64,000 bases of DNA from Bifidobacterium breve. Lineage in GTDB: Bacteria > Actinomycetota > Actinomycetes > Nanopelagicales > Nanopelagicaceae. Positions 45,898-54,287 of the stretch are shown piece by piece; positions within the stretch are counted from its first letter, which is position 1; each line of letters opens with the position of its first letter. The stretch spans positions 1 through 64,000 of the forward strand of contig CAMCVO010000005.1 in assembly GCA_945881945.1 (NCBI GenBank). The letters are read 5' to 3'. Made by a program: the position numbers and the translations under genes. Below the pieces are notes generated by a model, which did not search any database, was not told the origin of the DNA, and saw only the letters and a program-made list of their open reading frames with translations.

Positions 45898-46293
45898 ATG
45901 AGTTTAGAAAAGATTAATCCAGCAGAACTTGCAGCTCCAATTGGTTTTTCACACGCTGTTAAAGCAAGTGGCGGTACAACAATTTATCTAGCCGGCCAAA
46001 CTGCATTGAATAAAGATAATGTGATTGAAGGAAAAGGAATTGTTGAGCAATTTGAAAAAGTCATGACAAACCTTCTTAAAGCACTCAGTGAGGCAGGAGG
46101 ATCTCCAGAGAATTTAGTAAAACTTAATATATTCGCAGTTGATCCGGTCGACTACCGAGCAAATTCAAAAGAAATTGGCAAGATATGGCAAAGGTTAATT
46201 GGAAAAAATTATCCAGCCATGACATTGGTAGGTGTTACAAAGCTTTGGGACTCTGATGCACTTTTAGAGATCGAAGGGGTGGCAGTTATTTGA
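45898..46293 (+). CDS. RidA/YjgF-family protein
   Basis: 131-residue RidA-fold protein (FSHAVKASGGTTIYLAGQTA; VKLNIFAVDPVDY; LLEIEGVAVI). Members hydrolyse imines/enamines; 2-aminomuconate deaminase belongs to this superfamily. The arginine usual in active RidA (in the P-A-R-S region) is Met108 here (YPAMTL), so standard imine deaminase activity is doubtful. ATG at 45898 follows AAAGGAG. It sits in an operon of acyl-CoA genes beside aminobenzoyl-CoA genes, where a cyclic enamine must lose ammonia. Confidence 0.78.
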   Translation: MSLEKINPAELAAPIGFSHAVKASGGTTIYLAGQTALNKDNVIEGKGIVEQFEKVMTNLLKALSEAGGSPENLVKLNIFAVDPVDYRANSKEIGKIWQRLIGKNYPAMTLVGVTKLWDSDALLEIEGVAVI

Positions 46294-48371
46294 GTAATCC
46301 CATCACAGCACTATGGTCTGCTAGATCCGTGGCGGTAATAGGTGCCACTGAGCGACTAGGGGCTATGGGCCGCCTCCCGTTGGAGTATCTGCAACGGTAC
46401 GGTTATGAAGGTGAAGTGTTTCCAATTAACCCAAAGGGAGAAAGTATTTTGGGTTTTAAGACTTACAAAAATATAAAAGAGGTTCAAAAAAAGATTGATT
46501 TAGCACTCATTATGGTGCCATTTGATCTAGTTCATCAAGCTGTTCTTGATTGTTCAGATGCAAATGTAAGTGTGGCCGTTGTTATGTCTTCTGGGTTTGC
46601 AGAATCAAGTGATGCGGGAGCGGATGCTCAAAGTGTTTTAGTTAAAATTGCAAAAAAATCAGGAATGCGAATAGTAGGCCCGAACTGCATTGGCTCAGCA
46701 GGCGGAGCTTCAAAATTGGCAGCAACATTTTCACCAGTTTTTTCAGGGTCATCCACTTCACTAGAAGATGGAAATATTGCCTTAGTCAGCCAATCTGGTG
46801 CACTTGGATATGGAATTTACTCACTGGCCAATGAACGGGGCCTATCTATTGGTTATGTAGTAACAACCGGTAATGAAGCAGATGTTATTGCACTAGAGGT
46901 AGCGCAAGCGTTGGCAAATGACAACAAAGTAAGTGGAATTTTGATTTATGCGGAGTCTCTTTCTGACCTGGGATTACTTAATGAAGTTGCTACCAATAAA
47001 CCCACTGCAATTTTAAAATCTGGAAGGTCAGTTGCAGGTGCCATAGCCGCCGCATCACATACTGGAGCACTTGCAACCGAGGATCGTGTGATTGATGCAG
47101 CAATTACCGCCAGCGGTGCAGTGCGAGTTGATGATGTGGAGCAACTGCTAGATGCGGGCAGCATATTTTCGACGGAATTGCCTATGAAGGGTTCCAATGT
47201 TGCAATTTTAACAACTTCAGGTGGCAGTGGAATTCTTGGCACAGATGCAATTGAAAAGTATGGTCTCACATTAGCTAAATTATCTTCTGAAACAATCATT
47301 GAACTTGATAAAATTGTCCCAAGTTATGGCAATACTTCAAACCCAATTGATGTTACAGCTGCCATCATGTCTAGCCCAGATTTATTTGAGAGATGTGTGA
47401 AGGTATTAATCAAAGATCCAAATATTGACGCAATCGTTGCCACATTTTGCGTGCTAGTAGGCAAAGATGTTGAAGCCATTGCCTCTACTCTTAGAGATAG
47501 CAGGAGCATTCGTGAAATTCCATTAGTTGTTGCTCGAACTGGATCTAAATTGCTAGCACCTGAGGCGGATAACTTGTTTAAAGTTTCTAAAATACCGGTG
47601 TTTCCAACTCCTGAGCGTGCGGTTCGAGCTTTGGGTATGCTCTATAAAGTTTGCCTACCAAAGCGCAAAGTTAACCGGGCTGCGTTGTGTCAGCCTCTTG
47701 CTACGCCAGATCACAAAGCCACTGAAGCACAACTAAAAGAAGCTTTTGCAACTGTTGGTATTCAAATACCGCGCTCAGTTGTAGTTTCAAATAAGGATGA
47801 AGTTATTGCCGCTGTTTCTAAAGTAGGTGGTAGAGCGGTGATGAAGGCGATAATCCCTGGACTATTGCATAAAAGTGAAGCAGGTGCAGTTGCATTAGAT
47901 ATTACTGAAACTAACGCTATGCAAACTTATGAAAAGCTTTCACAACTAGACAAAAATTCAAATAGCCATAACAAAGTATTGATTGAATCATTTATTCCTA
48001 AAGGAGTTGAGGCATTAGTCGGAGTCACTTCAAGTGCTGCAGGTAAGATTTTAACAATTGGAGTAGGCGGCGTACTTACCGAGGTGATTTCTGATGTGTC
48101 ACTTCGCCTACTACCCGTGGACGAGAATGTAGTCAATGAAATGATTGATGAAACGCAATTAGGGGTACTCCTTGCTGGGGTAAGAGGCGCCAAGCCCGCC
48201 AATCGAGATGCATTTATTAGCACTGTATTGCGAATTACCGATGCTGTAATAGATTGGCCCATAGGAAGCGAGTTGGATATTAATCCAGTAACTGTCTTGC
48301 CAGAGGGCGCTTGGGTTTTAGATGCTGCTTACGCATCCTCTGCAAAAATGGCTGACGGAGGGGGGCTCTGA
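46290..48371 (+). CDS. ADP-forming acyl-CoA synthetase (Acd type)
   Basis: Single-chain NDP-forming acyl-CoA synthetase, 693 residues. The CoA-binding domain (SVAVIGATERLGAMGRLP), the succinyl-CoA-synthetase-like domains (VVMSSGFAESS, VGPNCIGSA, LVSQSGALGYGIYSLA, SHTGALA with the phospho-His) and the ATP-grasp part (from residue ~470; RAVMKAIIPGLLHKSEAGAVALDI) are in the usual order. The start is TTG at 46290, overlapping the RidA TGA, so translation is coupled. It could conserve energy from an acyl-CoA product or activate a carboxylic acid; the acid is not known. Confidence 0.85.
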   Translation: MSNPITALWSARSVAVIGATERLGAMGRLPLEYLQRYGYEGEVFPINPKGESILGFKTYKNIKEVQKKIDLALIMVPFDLVHQAVLDCSDANVSVAVVMSSGFAESSDAGADAQSVLVKIAKKSGMRIVGPNCIGSAGGASKLAATFSPVFSGSSTSLEDGNIALVSQSGALGYGIYSLANERGLSIGYVVTTGNEADVIALEVAQALANDNKVSGILIYAESLSDLGLLNEVATNKPTAILKSGRSVAGAIAAASHTGALATEDRVIDAAITASGAVRVDDVEQLLDAGSIFSTELPMKGSNVAILTTSGGSGILGTDAIEKYGLTLAKLSSETIIELDKIVPSYGNTSNPIDVTAAIMSSPDLFERCVKVLIKDPNIDAIVATFCVLVGKDVEAIASTLRDSRSIREIPLVVARTGSKLLAPEADNLFKVSKIPVFPTPERAVRALGMLYKVCLPKRKVNRAALCQPLATPDHKATEAQLKEAFATVGIQIPRSVVVSNKDEVIAAVSKVGGRAVMKAIIPGLLHKSEAGAVALDITETNAMQTYEKLSQLDKNSNSHNKVLIESFIPKGVEALVGVTSSAAGKILTIGVGGVLTEVISDVSLRLLPVDENVVNEMIDETQLGVLLAGVRGAKPANRDAFISTVLRITDAVIDWPIGSELDINPVTVLPEGAWVLDAAYASSAKMADGGGL

Positions 48372-49930
48372 TGGATGTAGGTACTTTAGTAGCCAGATCC
48401 ATGCAAAAGTATCGAGACCGTATTGCAGTTGAAAGTTCTGAAGGATCTTTAACTTACGGTGAAATTGGATCAAGAATTTTTCAACTAGCACGAGGTTTAA
48501 AGTCATTAGGGCTTGAAGATGGCGACAGAGTACTTGATCTGCAGTTTAATCAAACTTCATACCTTGAGACAGATTTAGCAATTAGCACAGCAGGATTATG
48601 CAGAGTGGCCTTGAATTATAGATTACATCCAAAAGATTGGGTTCGAATAACAAATGATTGCCAAGCCAAGGTTCTAATTCTTGATGCCAAATTTTGGGAT
48701 GAGTCTGCTGAAGTTCGCGAGATTGTTGAGCATGTAATTCTGATTCACGGAGATCAGGATAAAACCTTGCCCTATGAGGCATTTTTAGCAAAGCAGGATC
48801 CACATCCTTTTTCAACTTCAGTATCACCTGATGCCTTAGTTTCACTTAACTACAGTTCTGGTACAACTGGTAATCCAAAAGGTGCAATTAGAACTCATCG
48901 CAATCGAACTGCAAGTTTATCTAACATAGTTTCTGATATTTTAGGAAGAATTCCAAATCAAACCGACTGTTGGATTCATGCTGGACCAATTACACACACT
49001 AGTGGTTTATTTGTTTTACCGTATTTCGCATATGGTGCAAAGCAAATTATTCTAGAGAAGTTCTATCCTGAAGAGTTAATTGATGTTATTCAAAATCGAG
49101 GTGGAAACGCAACCGCCTTAGTTCCCACAATGGTGGCCAGGCTACTTTCTACTCCAAACATCAGCGCAGAGAAATTTACAAATTTGAGAATGCTTGGGTA
49201 TGCCGGTGCACCTATGCCACCTGAGCAAATCAGGCAGTGCTATGAGAAAATCACTAAGCATATGGTGCAGTACTACGGCTTGGTAGAAGCAATTCCTCCG
49301 GTAACAGTGTTAAGTGAAGCAGATCATGAGCAGGGGCTTTTCAATAATCCTGAGTTATTAACTAGTGCTGGAAATCCCTGCATGGGCGTGGAAATATTAA
49401 TAGTAGATGAGCATGGCAAAGAGGTTCCAACTGGTGAAATTGGCGAAGTAATCACTCGGGGTGATCATGTTATGCATGGATATTATGGAGCTGCTGGTAA
49501 GGATCCAACAGTTACAAAAGCTGTTCGTGATGGTTGGTTACACACTGGTGATCTAGGAAGAGTTGATTCAGATAATCGACTGTACCTAGTTGATCGTAAA
49601 GGCGAGATGATAATTAGTGGTGGCTACAACATTTACCCAAGAGAAATCGAAGATGTGATTGCAGAAATTCCTGAGGTGCGAGAGGTTGCCGTAATGGGAA
49701 TTAATGATTCCGAATGGGGGCAACGCGTGACTGCAATGGTCACAATTGATCCAAATTCAAAAGCAGATCAAAATGAAATAAAAAATAAAATACTTGATCA
49801 TTGCAAGTCCAAGTTAGCCTCTTATAAAAAACCAAAAGATTTGAGAATTGTTTCAGAGTTTCCACTGAACTCCACTGGAAAAATTTCAAAGAAGTTATTG
49901 AAGCAACAACTTGAGGCAGAGGGTGTGTAA
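48371..49930 (+). CDS. AMP-forming acyl-CoA synthetase
   Basis: ANL-superfamily acyl-CoA ligase, 519 residues. P-loop LNYSSGTTGNPKGA, VQYYGLVEAIPP, WLHTGDLGRVD and the C-terminal catalytic Lys region LNSTGKISKKLL are all intact. It has the general fatty-acid/aryl-CoA ligase shape without the benzoate/aminobenzoate signatures of the ligase at 51421. It shares a base with the previous stop and abuts the mutase large subunit. It may activate a free acid released from the same pathway. Confidence 0.85.
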   Translation: MDVGTLVARSMQKYRDRIAVESSEGSLTYGEIGSRIFQLARGLKSLGLEDGDRVLDLQFNQTSYLETDLAISTAGLCRVALNYRLHPKDWVRITNDCQAKVLILDAKFWDESAEVREIVEHVILIHGDQDKTLPYEAFLAKQDPHPFSTSVSPDALVSLNYSSGTTGNPKGAIRTHRNRTASLSNIVSDILGRIPNQTDCWIHAGPITHTSGLFVLPYFAYGAKQIILEKFYPEELIDVIQNRGGNATALVPTMVARLLSTPNISAEKFTNLRMLGYAGAPMPPEQIRQCYEKITKHMVQYYGLVEAIPPVTVLSEADHEQGLFNNPELLTSAGNPCMGVEILIVDEHGKEVPTGEIGEVITRGDHVMHGYYGAAGKDPTVTKAVRDGWLHTGDLGRVDSDNRLYLVDRKGEMIISGGYNIYPREIEDVIAEIPEVREVAVMGINDSEWGQRVTAMVTIDPNSKADQNEIKNKILDHCKSKLASYKKPKDLRIVSEFPLNSTGKISKKLLKQQLEAEGV

Positions 49931-51424
49931 ATGGTTTTAGAAAATCCTGGTGAGTACCCATACACAAGAGGGATAAACCCATCAGCTGGCGTTTGGACTA
50001 TGGGCCAGTACGGTGGATTTGGAACTCCAACTGAAACTAATGCCCGTTTCAGGATGTTGCTTGATCAAGGATTAACCGGATTTAGTGTTGCCTTAGATTT
50101 ACCAACTCAATTGGGATTAGATTCTGATGATCCTCTTTCATTGGGTGAAGTTGGTCGCGTCGGTGTGGCAATAGATTCACTTGCAGATATTGAGATTTTA
50201 ATGGAGGGCATTCCTTTAGAAAAAATAAGTCAGGTACGAACAACAGCCAATTCAATTGGTTATATATGGGCAGCAATGTTTATTGCCTTAGCAGAGCGCA
50301 GGGGAATTGATCCAAATAAATTTGGAATGTTTATCCAAAATGATGTACTAAAGGAGTATGTCGCAAGAGGCACTCAAATTTTTCCAGCAGAGGCAGGCTT
50401 AAAGTTATCAGTTGATGTAATTGAGTATCTAACAGCAAATATTCCCAATTGGGTTCCACTTGCAATGAGTGGGTACCATATTCGTGAAGCAGGTTCTACA
50501 GCGGTCCAGGAAATTGCTTTTACATTTGCTAATGCCAGAGAGTATCTAGATCGTGCACTTTTGCGTGGCGTCTCGGTAGACGCTGTTGCACCTACCTTAT
50601 TCACATTCCTATCCTCAAATATTGATTTTCTTCCCGAGGTGGCAAAATTTCGAGCTGCTCGTCGGGTTTGGGCCAAGTTGATGCGCGAGAAGTATCAAAC
50701 AAAAAATCCAGCTTCTGAAAAATTAAGAATTTTTGCTTTCACCGCTGGGTCATCCCTTACAGCACAGCAGTCAATGAATAATGTGGTTCGTACTTCAATT
50801 GAAATGATGGCTGCTGCATTGGGCGGAATTCAAACCATGCATGTTTCTGCATTTGATGAAGCACTTGGAGTACCAACGGAAGAGGCAGCCACACTTGCAT
50901 TGCGCACACAACAGGTTGTGGCGTTTGAAACTGGAATACTCAATACGGCAGATCCTTTGGCTGGGAGTTATGAGCTAGAGCGATTAACTGATTCGCTAGA
51001 GAGTGATATTTGGAAGCTTTTAGAAAGTATTGAAAAACGTGGTGGGGCATTGGAATGTGTTAACAATGGATATTTTGTTAATGAAATTTCAGAGAATGCA
51101 TATCAACTTACTGCTGCGATCGAATCAGGTATTAAAAAAGTTGTTGGAGTCAACGTTTTCCAATCAGATTCAGCTCCATTTAAACAATTTGAGATTAACC
51201 CCGCAAGTGAATCTGACCAGGTTAAAGCATTGAAGCAGGTAAAAGAAAAGCGAGATAACAAAGCGGTTCAGGAATCATTGATTAACTTATTTAATGTGGC
51301 TACGTCAGGTGAAAATATCATTGAAGCCACGGTGAGAGCGGTCAAGAATTATGCAACTGTGGGTGAAATTGTTGGAGAGTTGCGCAAGGTTTATGGAAAA
51401 TGGCAACCAACAAAAATCTTCTAA
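49931..51424 (+). CDS. B12-dependent acyl-CoA mutase, large (catalytic) subunit
   Basis: Substrate-binding TIM-barrel subunit of a methylmalonyl-CoA-mutase family enzyme, 497 residues and without a cobalamin domain, which is supplied by the gene at 53809. FSVALDLPTQLGLDSDDP, FIQNDVLKEYVARG and MSGYHIREAGSTAVQE (Tyr182, His183) are clear. Tyr27 (in TMGQYGGF) and Arg146 correspond to MCM Tyr89 and Arg207, which contact the carboxylate of methylmalonyl-CoA. Gly25 replaces Arg87 and a 3-residue deletion removes the Arg82 region (PSAGVW). So this is neither standard MCM nor isobutyryl-CoA mutase (Phe, Gln). Substrate is open; see findings. Confidence 0.87.
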   Translation: MVLENPGEYPYTRGINPSAGVWTMGQYGGFGTPTETNARFRMLLDQGLTGFSVALDLPTQLGLDSDDPLSLGEVGRVGVAIDSLADIEILMEGIPLEKISQVRTTANSIGYIWAAMFIALAERRGIDPNKFGMFIQNDVLKEYVARGTQIFPAEAGLKLSVDVIEYLTANIPNWVPLAMSGYHIREAGSTAVQEIAFTFANAREYLDRALLRGVSVDAVAPTLFTFLSSNIDFLPEVAKFRAARRVWAKLMREKYQTKNPASEKLRIFAFTAGSSLTAQQSMNNVVRTSIEMMAAALGGIQTMHVSAFDEALGVPTEEAATLALRTQQVVAFETGILNTADPLAGSYELERLTDSLESDIWKLLESIEKRGGALECVNNGYFVNEISENAYQLTAAIESGIKKVVGVNVFQSDSAPFKQFEINPASESDQVKALKQVKEKRDNKAVQESLINLFNVATSGENIIEATVRAVKNYATVGEIVGELRKVYGKWQPTKIF

Positions 51425-53013
51425 CTCTTTAACCTGAATCTTTGCAATTTTCCAGTTGTAGTTTTTGGTAATGACTCTACAAAATTCAAAATTCTTGGAT
51501 ACTTAAAAGGTGCAATCTTGTTTTTGACATGATCTTGAAGTTCTTTTCGAAGTTCATCTGAAGGCAAGAATTCAGAACGCAGAACAACATATGCAGTTAC
51601 AACCATGCCGCGATCGGCATCAGCCGTACCGATTACTGCAACTTCTGCAACAGAATTGTGAAGCAGCAGAGCATTTTCAACTTCAGGAGCTGCAATGTTG
51701 TAACCAGAGGAAATTATCATGTCATCAGCCCTAGATTCATATTTAAAATATCCCTCAGCTGTTCTGGTATAAATATCTCCAGTTAGATTCCAACCCTGCT
51801 GTACATAATTTTTTTGTCTTTCATCATTTAAATATCTACAGCCCGTTGGTCCCTTAACTGCCAATAATCCAGGATTACCATCAGGAACTTCTTTGAAATT
51901 GCCATCAACAATCTTTGCTTGGTATCCCGGAACTGGCTTTCCAGTCATTCCTGGCATTATCTCTTCATCGCTAGCAGATATGAATATATGAAGTAATTCA
52001 GTTGCACCAATGCCATCAATTAACTTAATCCCAGTAGCTTCAAACCAAGCATTCCAGGTGGCAAGCGGAAGATGCTCGCCAGCTGATACACATCTGCGTA
52101 GATGTGATAAATCTTTTCCAGGCAACAATGAAAGCATGGCGCGATACGCAGTTGGGGCGGTGAAAAGACAAGTAACTCTATGTTCAATTATTTTTTCTAA
52201 TAAAACTGGAGGCGCAGCATTCTCAAGCAACACTGATGTGGCCCCAATTCGCAGGGGAAATATGACTAAACCACCAAGGCCAAAGGTAAATGCGATGGGT
52301 GGACTGCCGCAGAAGACATCATCTTTAGTTGGTTTCACAATATGCTTAGAAAATGTATCTGCGATAGTAAGTAAATCCCTATGAAAATGCATCGTGGCTT
52401 TTGGCAAACCAGTTGAACCTGATGTAAAAGCCAGAATACTTACATCATCTGCGGCAGTAACACAAGGCGTAAAGCTAGTAGGTTGATTGGAAATTTTTGT
52501 AGTGAAATCGCTCTCAACTCCCACTACATACGTTTTCCCTTGATAGTTAGATACTGCATTCCACTCAGCAGTAAAACGTGAATCAACAAATGCAAATTGA
52601 ACTTGCCCTATCGCTACAATTTTTTCTAATTCTAAAGTTCGTTGCAAGGGAATTGTTGTAACGGCAATAGCTCCAACCCGAAGAATTGCAAGCCATATTG
52701 CAACTGAGGTTGCATTATTGGGACATCTAATAGCTACTCTATTGCCGGGAACCACACCCTCAGCACACAAAAAGTTTGCAATCTGATTAACTAATTTAAG
52801 TAACTGGGAGTAGGTGAAAGCTCCCTCAGCTGCAATCAAAGCAGTTTTATTCTCGCCAACTTTTTCAATTGTCTTCTCTAGCAACTCATAACTAGTATTT
52901 AAATACTCAGGATAAGTTGCCGATTCATGATTTAATATTAGATCAGGCCATAATGATACTTCTGGCAGACTTTTTCTAGCAAAGGTATCTATATGAGCAG
53001 ACTTACTTGCCAA
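51421..53013 (-). CDS. 2-Aminobenzoate (anthranilate)-CoA ligase
   Basis: ANL ligase, ~530 residues, activating anthranilate with ATP and CoA. Beyond the P-loop AFTSGSTGLPKATMHFH, it has the aminobenzoate/benzoate-CoA ligase signatures AFTFGLGGLVIFPLRIGA, FTAPTAYRAML, DGIGATELLHIF, GYNIAAPEVENALL and the terminal KTTTGKLQRFRL. I prefer TTG at 53013, preceded by AGGAGG at 10 nt, over an earlier in-frame codon. It overlaps meaB by 11 nt and shares CTAA with the convergent mutase. It supplies the substrate of the monooxygenase/reductase at 39020. Confidence 0.87.
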   Translation of the reverse strand: MASKSAHIDTFARKSLPEVSLWPDLILNHESATYPEYLNTSYELLEKTIEKVGENKTALIAAEGAFTYSQLLKLVNQIANFLCAEGVVPGNRVAIRCPNNATSVAIWLAILRVGAIAVTTIPLQRTLELEKIVAIGQVQFAFVDSRFTAEWNAVSNYQGKTYVVGVESDFTTKISNQPTSFTPCVTAADDVSILAFTSGSTGLPKATMHFHRDLLTIADTFSKHIVKPTKDDVFCGSPPIAFTFGLGGLVIFPLRIGATSVLLENAAPPVLLEKIIEHRVTCLFTAPTAYRAMLSLLPGKDLSHLRRCVSAGEHLPLATWNAWFEATGIKLIDGIGATELLHIFISASDEEIMPGMTGKPVPGYQAKIVDGNFKEVPDGNPGLLAVKGPTGCRYLNDERQKNYVQQGWNLTGDIYTRTAEGYFKYESRADDMIISSGYNIAAPEVENALLLHNSVAEVAVIGTADADRGMVVTAYVVLRSEFLPSDELRKELQDHVKNKIAPFKYPRILNFVESLPKTTTGKLQRFRLKS

Positions 53014-53767
53014 GATTTCTAACCCTCCTATGGTTCTCAACCTCTGTCATAAATTCAACTACCCCAACTCCTAGTTGCATTGATCCCAACAGAACTGGCG
53101 GGGTCCAAGCTACTCCCTTATTTGTTTTTAACATAGATAGTGCAATGGATTTTTCTATATCCTGTTTCGTATCTGATGCTCCATCACGATCAGATTTATT
53201 TACAAGGTATATGTCACCAATCTCCAGCAATCCAGCTTTTGCGGCCTGAATTCCATCACCCATGCCGGGAGCCAAAACAACACAAACCGTATCTGCCACT
53301 CGCATGATTTCTACTTCACTTTGACCAACACCAACAGTTTCTATAATTATAAAATCAAAATTGGCCAACTGAATTAATTTCAAAACTTGTTTTATGCTGG
53401 CAGACAATCCACCTAAATGCCCCCTAGTGGCAATTGATCGAATAAAAACTTTTGGATCAGTGAAATGGTCAGCTAAGCGAATACGATCACCAAGCAACGC
53501 ACCACCAGATATTGGCGATGATGGGTCAACTGCAAGTACTGCTATCGATAAATTCTTTTTGCGTAAAAACTTAATGATCGCATCTACGGTTGTGGATTTA
53601 CCAACACCTGGTGCACCAGTAATACCCAGTACTTGTGCTGTTGGCTCCACATTATCCACCTCTATGCCAACAGTAGAGTTTTCAATAGTAGTGATTGCTT
53701 TAGCCAGCGCCTGACGATTTCCAGATTGTATTTCTTTGAGTAGTTCCTGGTCGGTAAAAGCATCCAT
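53003..53767 (-). CDS. meaB: MeaB/ArgK-type GTPase, acyl-CoA mutase chaperone
   Basis: G3E GTPase, 254 residues, protecting and reloading adenosylcobalamin mutases. Walker A GAPGVGKS (51-58), AVDPSSPISGGALLGDRIR, FIRSIATRGHLGGLS and the NKSD GTP motif are all present. ATG at 53767 follows AGGG at 8 nt; longer in-frame versions would run antisense into the mutase small subunit gene. Its position between ligase and mutase genes ties the B12 enzyme to the aromatic pathway. Confidence 0.92.
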   Translation of the reverse strand: MDAFTDQELLKEIQSGNRQALAKAITTIENSTVGIEVDNVEPTAQVLGITGAPGVGKSTTVDAIIKFLRKKNLSIAVLAVDPSSPISGGALLGDRIRLADHFTDPKVFIRSIATRGHLGGLSASIKQVLKLIQLANFDFIIIETVGVGQSEVEIMRVADTVCVVLAPGMGDGIQAAKAGLLEIGDIYLVNKSDRDGASDTKQDIEKSIALSMLKTNKGVAWTPPVLLGSMQLGVGVVEFMTEVENHRRVRNLGK

Positions 53768-53808
53768 GTGGTAAACCCTACGATAAAATTTTGTGATAAG
53801 TTGAGAGT

Positions 53809-54228
53809 ATGGCGCAGAATCCTCAACTTGCCCCAATTCGGGTTGTCGTTGCGAAACCTGGTTTGGATGGGCACGACCGAGGGGCAAAAGTAGTGGCACG
53901 GGCGCTGCGGGATTCTGGTTGTGAAGTTATCTATACAGGCCTTCATCAAAGCCCAGAGCAAATAATTGCCACAGCAATCCAAGAGGACGCACAAGCAATC
54001 GGATTATCAATTCTTTCTGGCGCTCACATGTCTATATTCGAACGCATTCTGACTTTACTCAAAGAAAATAATGCGCAGAATATTGTGATTTTTGGGGGAG
54101 GAATAATTCCAGAAGCTGATCGACAAGCTTTAAAAGATAAGGGCGTTGGTGAGATTTTTACACCAGGAGCGACAACTCAAGAAATAATTACGTGGCTACA
54201 AAATGCCGTTGGCGCAAATAGCAAATAA
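53809..54228 (+). CDS. B12-dependent acyl-CoA mutase, small cobalamin-binding subunit
   Basis: B12-binding Rossmann-like domain, 139 residues. [16 protein letters not shown] contains the DxHxxG motif (Asp20, His22, Gly25) whose His ligates cobalt; SILSGAH and [11 protein letters not shown] are the other cofactor contacts. Separate large and small subunits are typical of isobutyryl-, 2-hydroxyisobutyryl- and related mutases, while standard bacterial MCM is fused. It is divergent from meaB with 41 nt between. Its large subunit lies 2.4 kb upstream. Confidence 0.92.
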   Translation: MAQNPQLAPIRVVVAKPGLDGHDRGAKVVARALRDSGCEVIYTGLHQSPEQIIATAIQEDAQAIGLSILSGAHMSIFERILTLLKENNAQNIVIFGGGIIPEADRQALKDKGVGEIFTPGATTQEIITWLQNAVGANSK

Positions 54229-54274
54229 TTTTTCAAAATTCACAATAAAGTCAACCTAATAAATTACGTTCCAC

Positions 54275-54280
54275 TATCCT
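54275..54280 (+). promoter_or_regulatory. -10 box of a leaderless transcript
   Basis: TATCCT, 7 nt and then ATG at 54288; no ribosome-binding site. Confidence 0.45.
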
Positions 54281-54287
54281 TATCTAT

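Noticed and set aside
53768-53899. Upstream extension of meaB
   Set aside because: It runs antisense through the start of the mutase small subunit and has no similarity to MeaB N-termini that I recognise.
49931-54228. Isobutyryl-CoA or 2-hydroxyisobutyryl-CoA mutase
   Set aside because: The split architecture fits, but Tyr27 and Arg146 differ from the Phe/Gln and Ile-type pockets expected for those enzymes.
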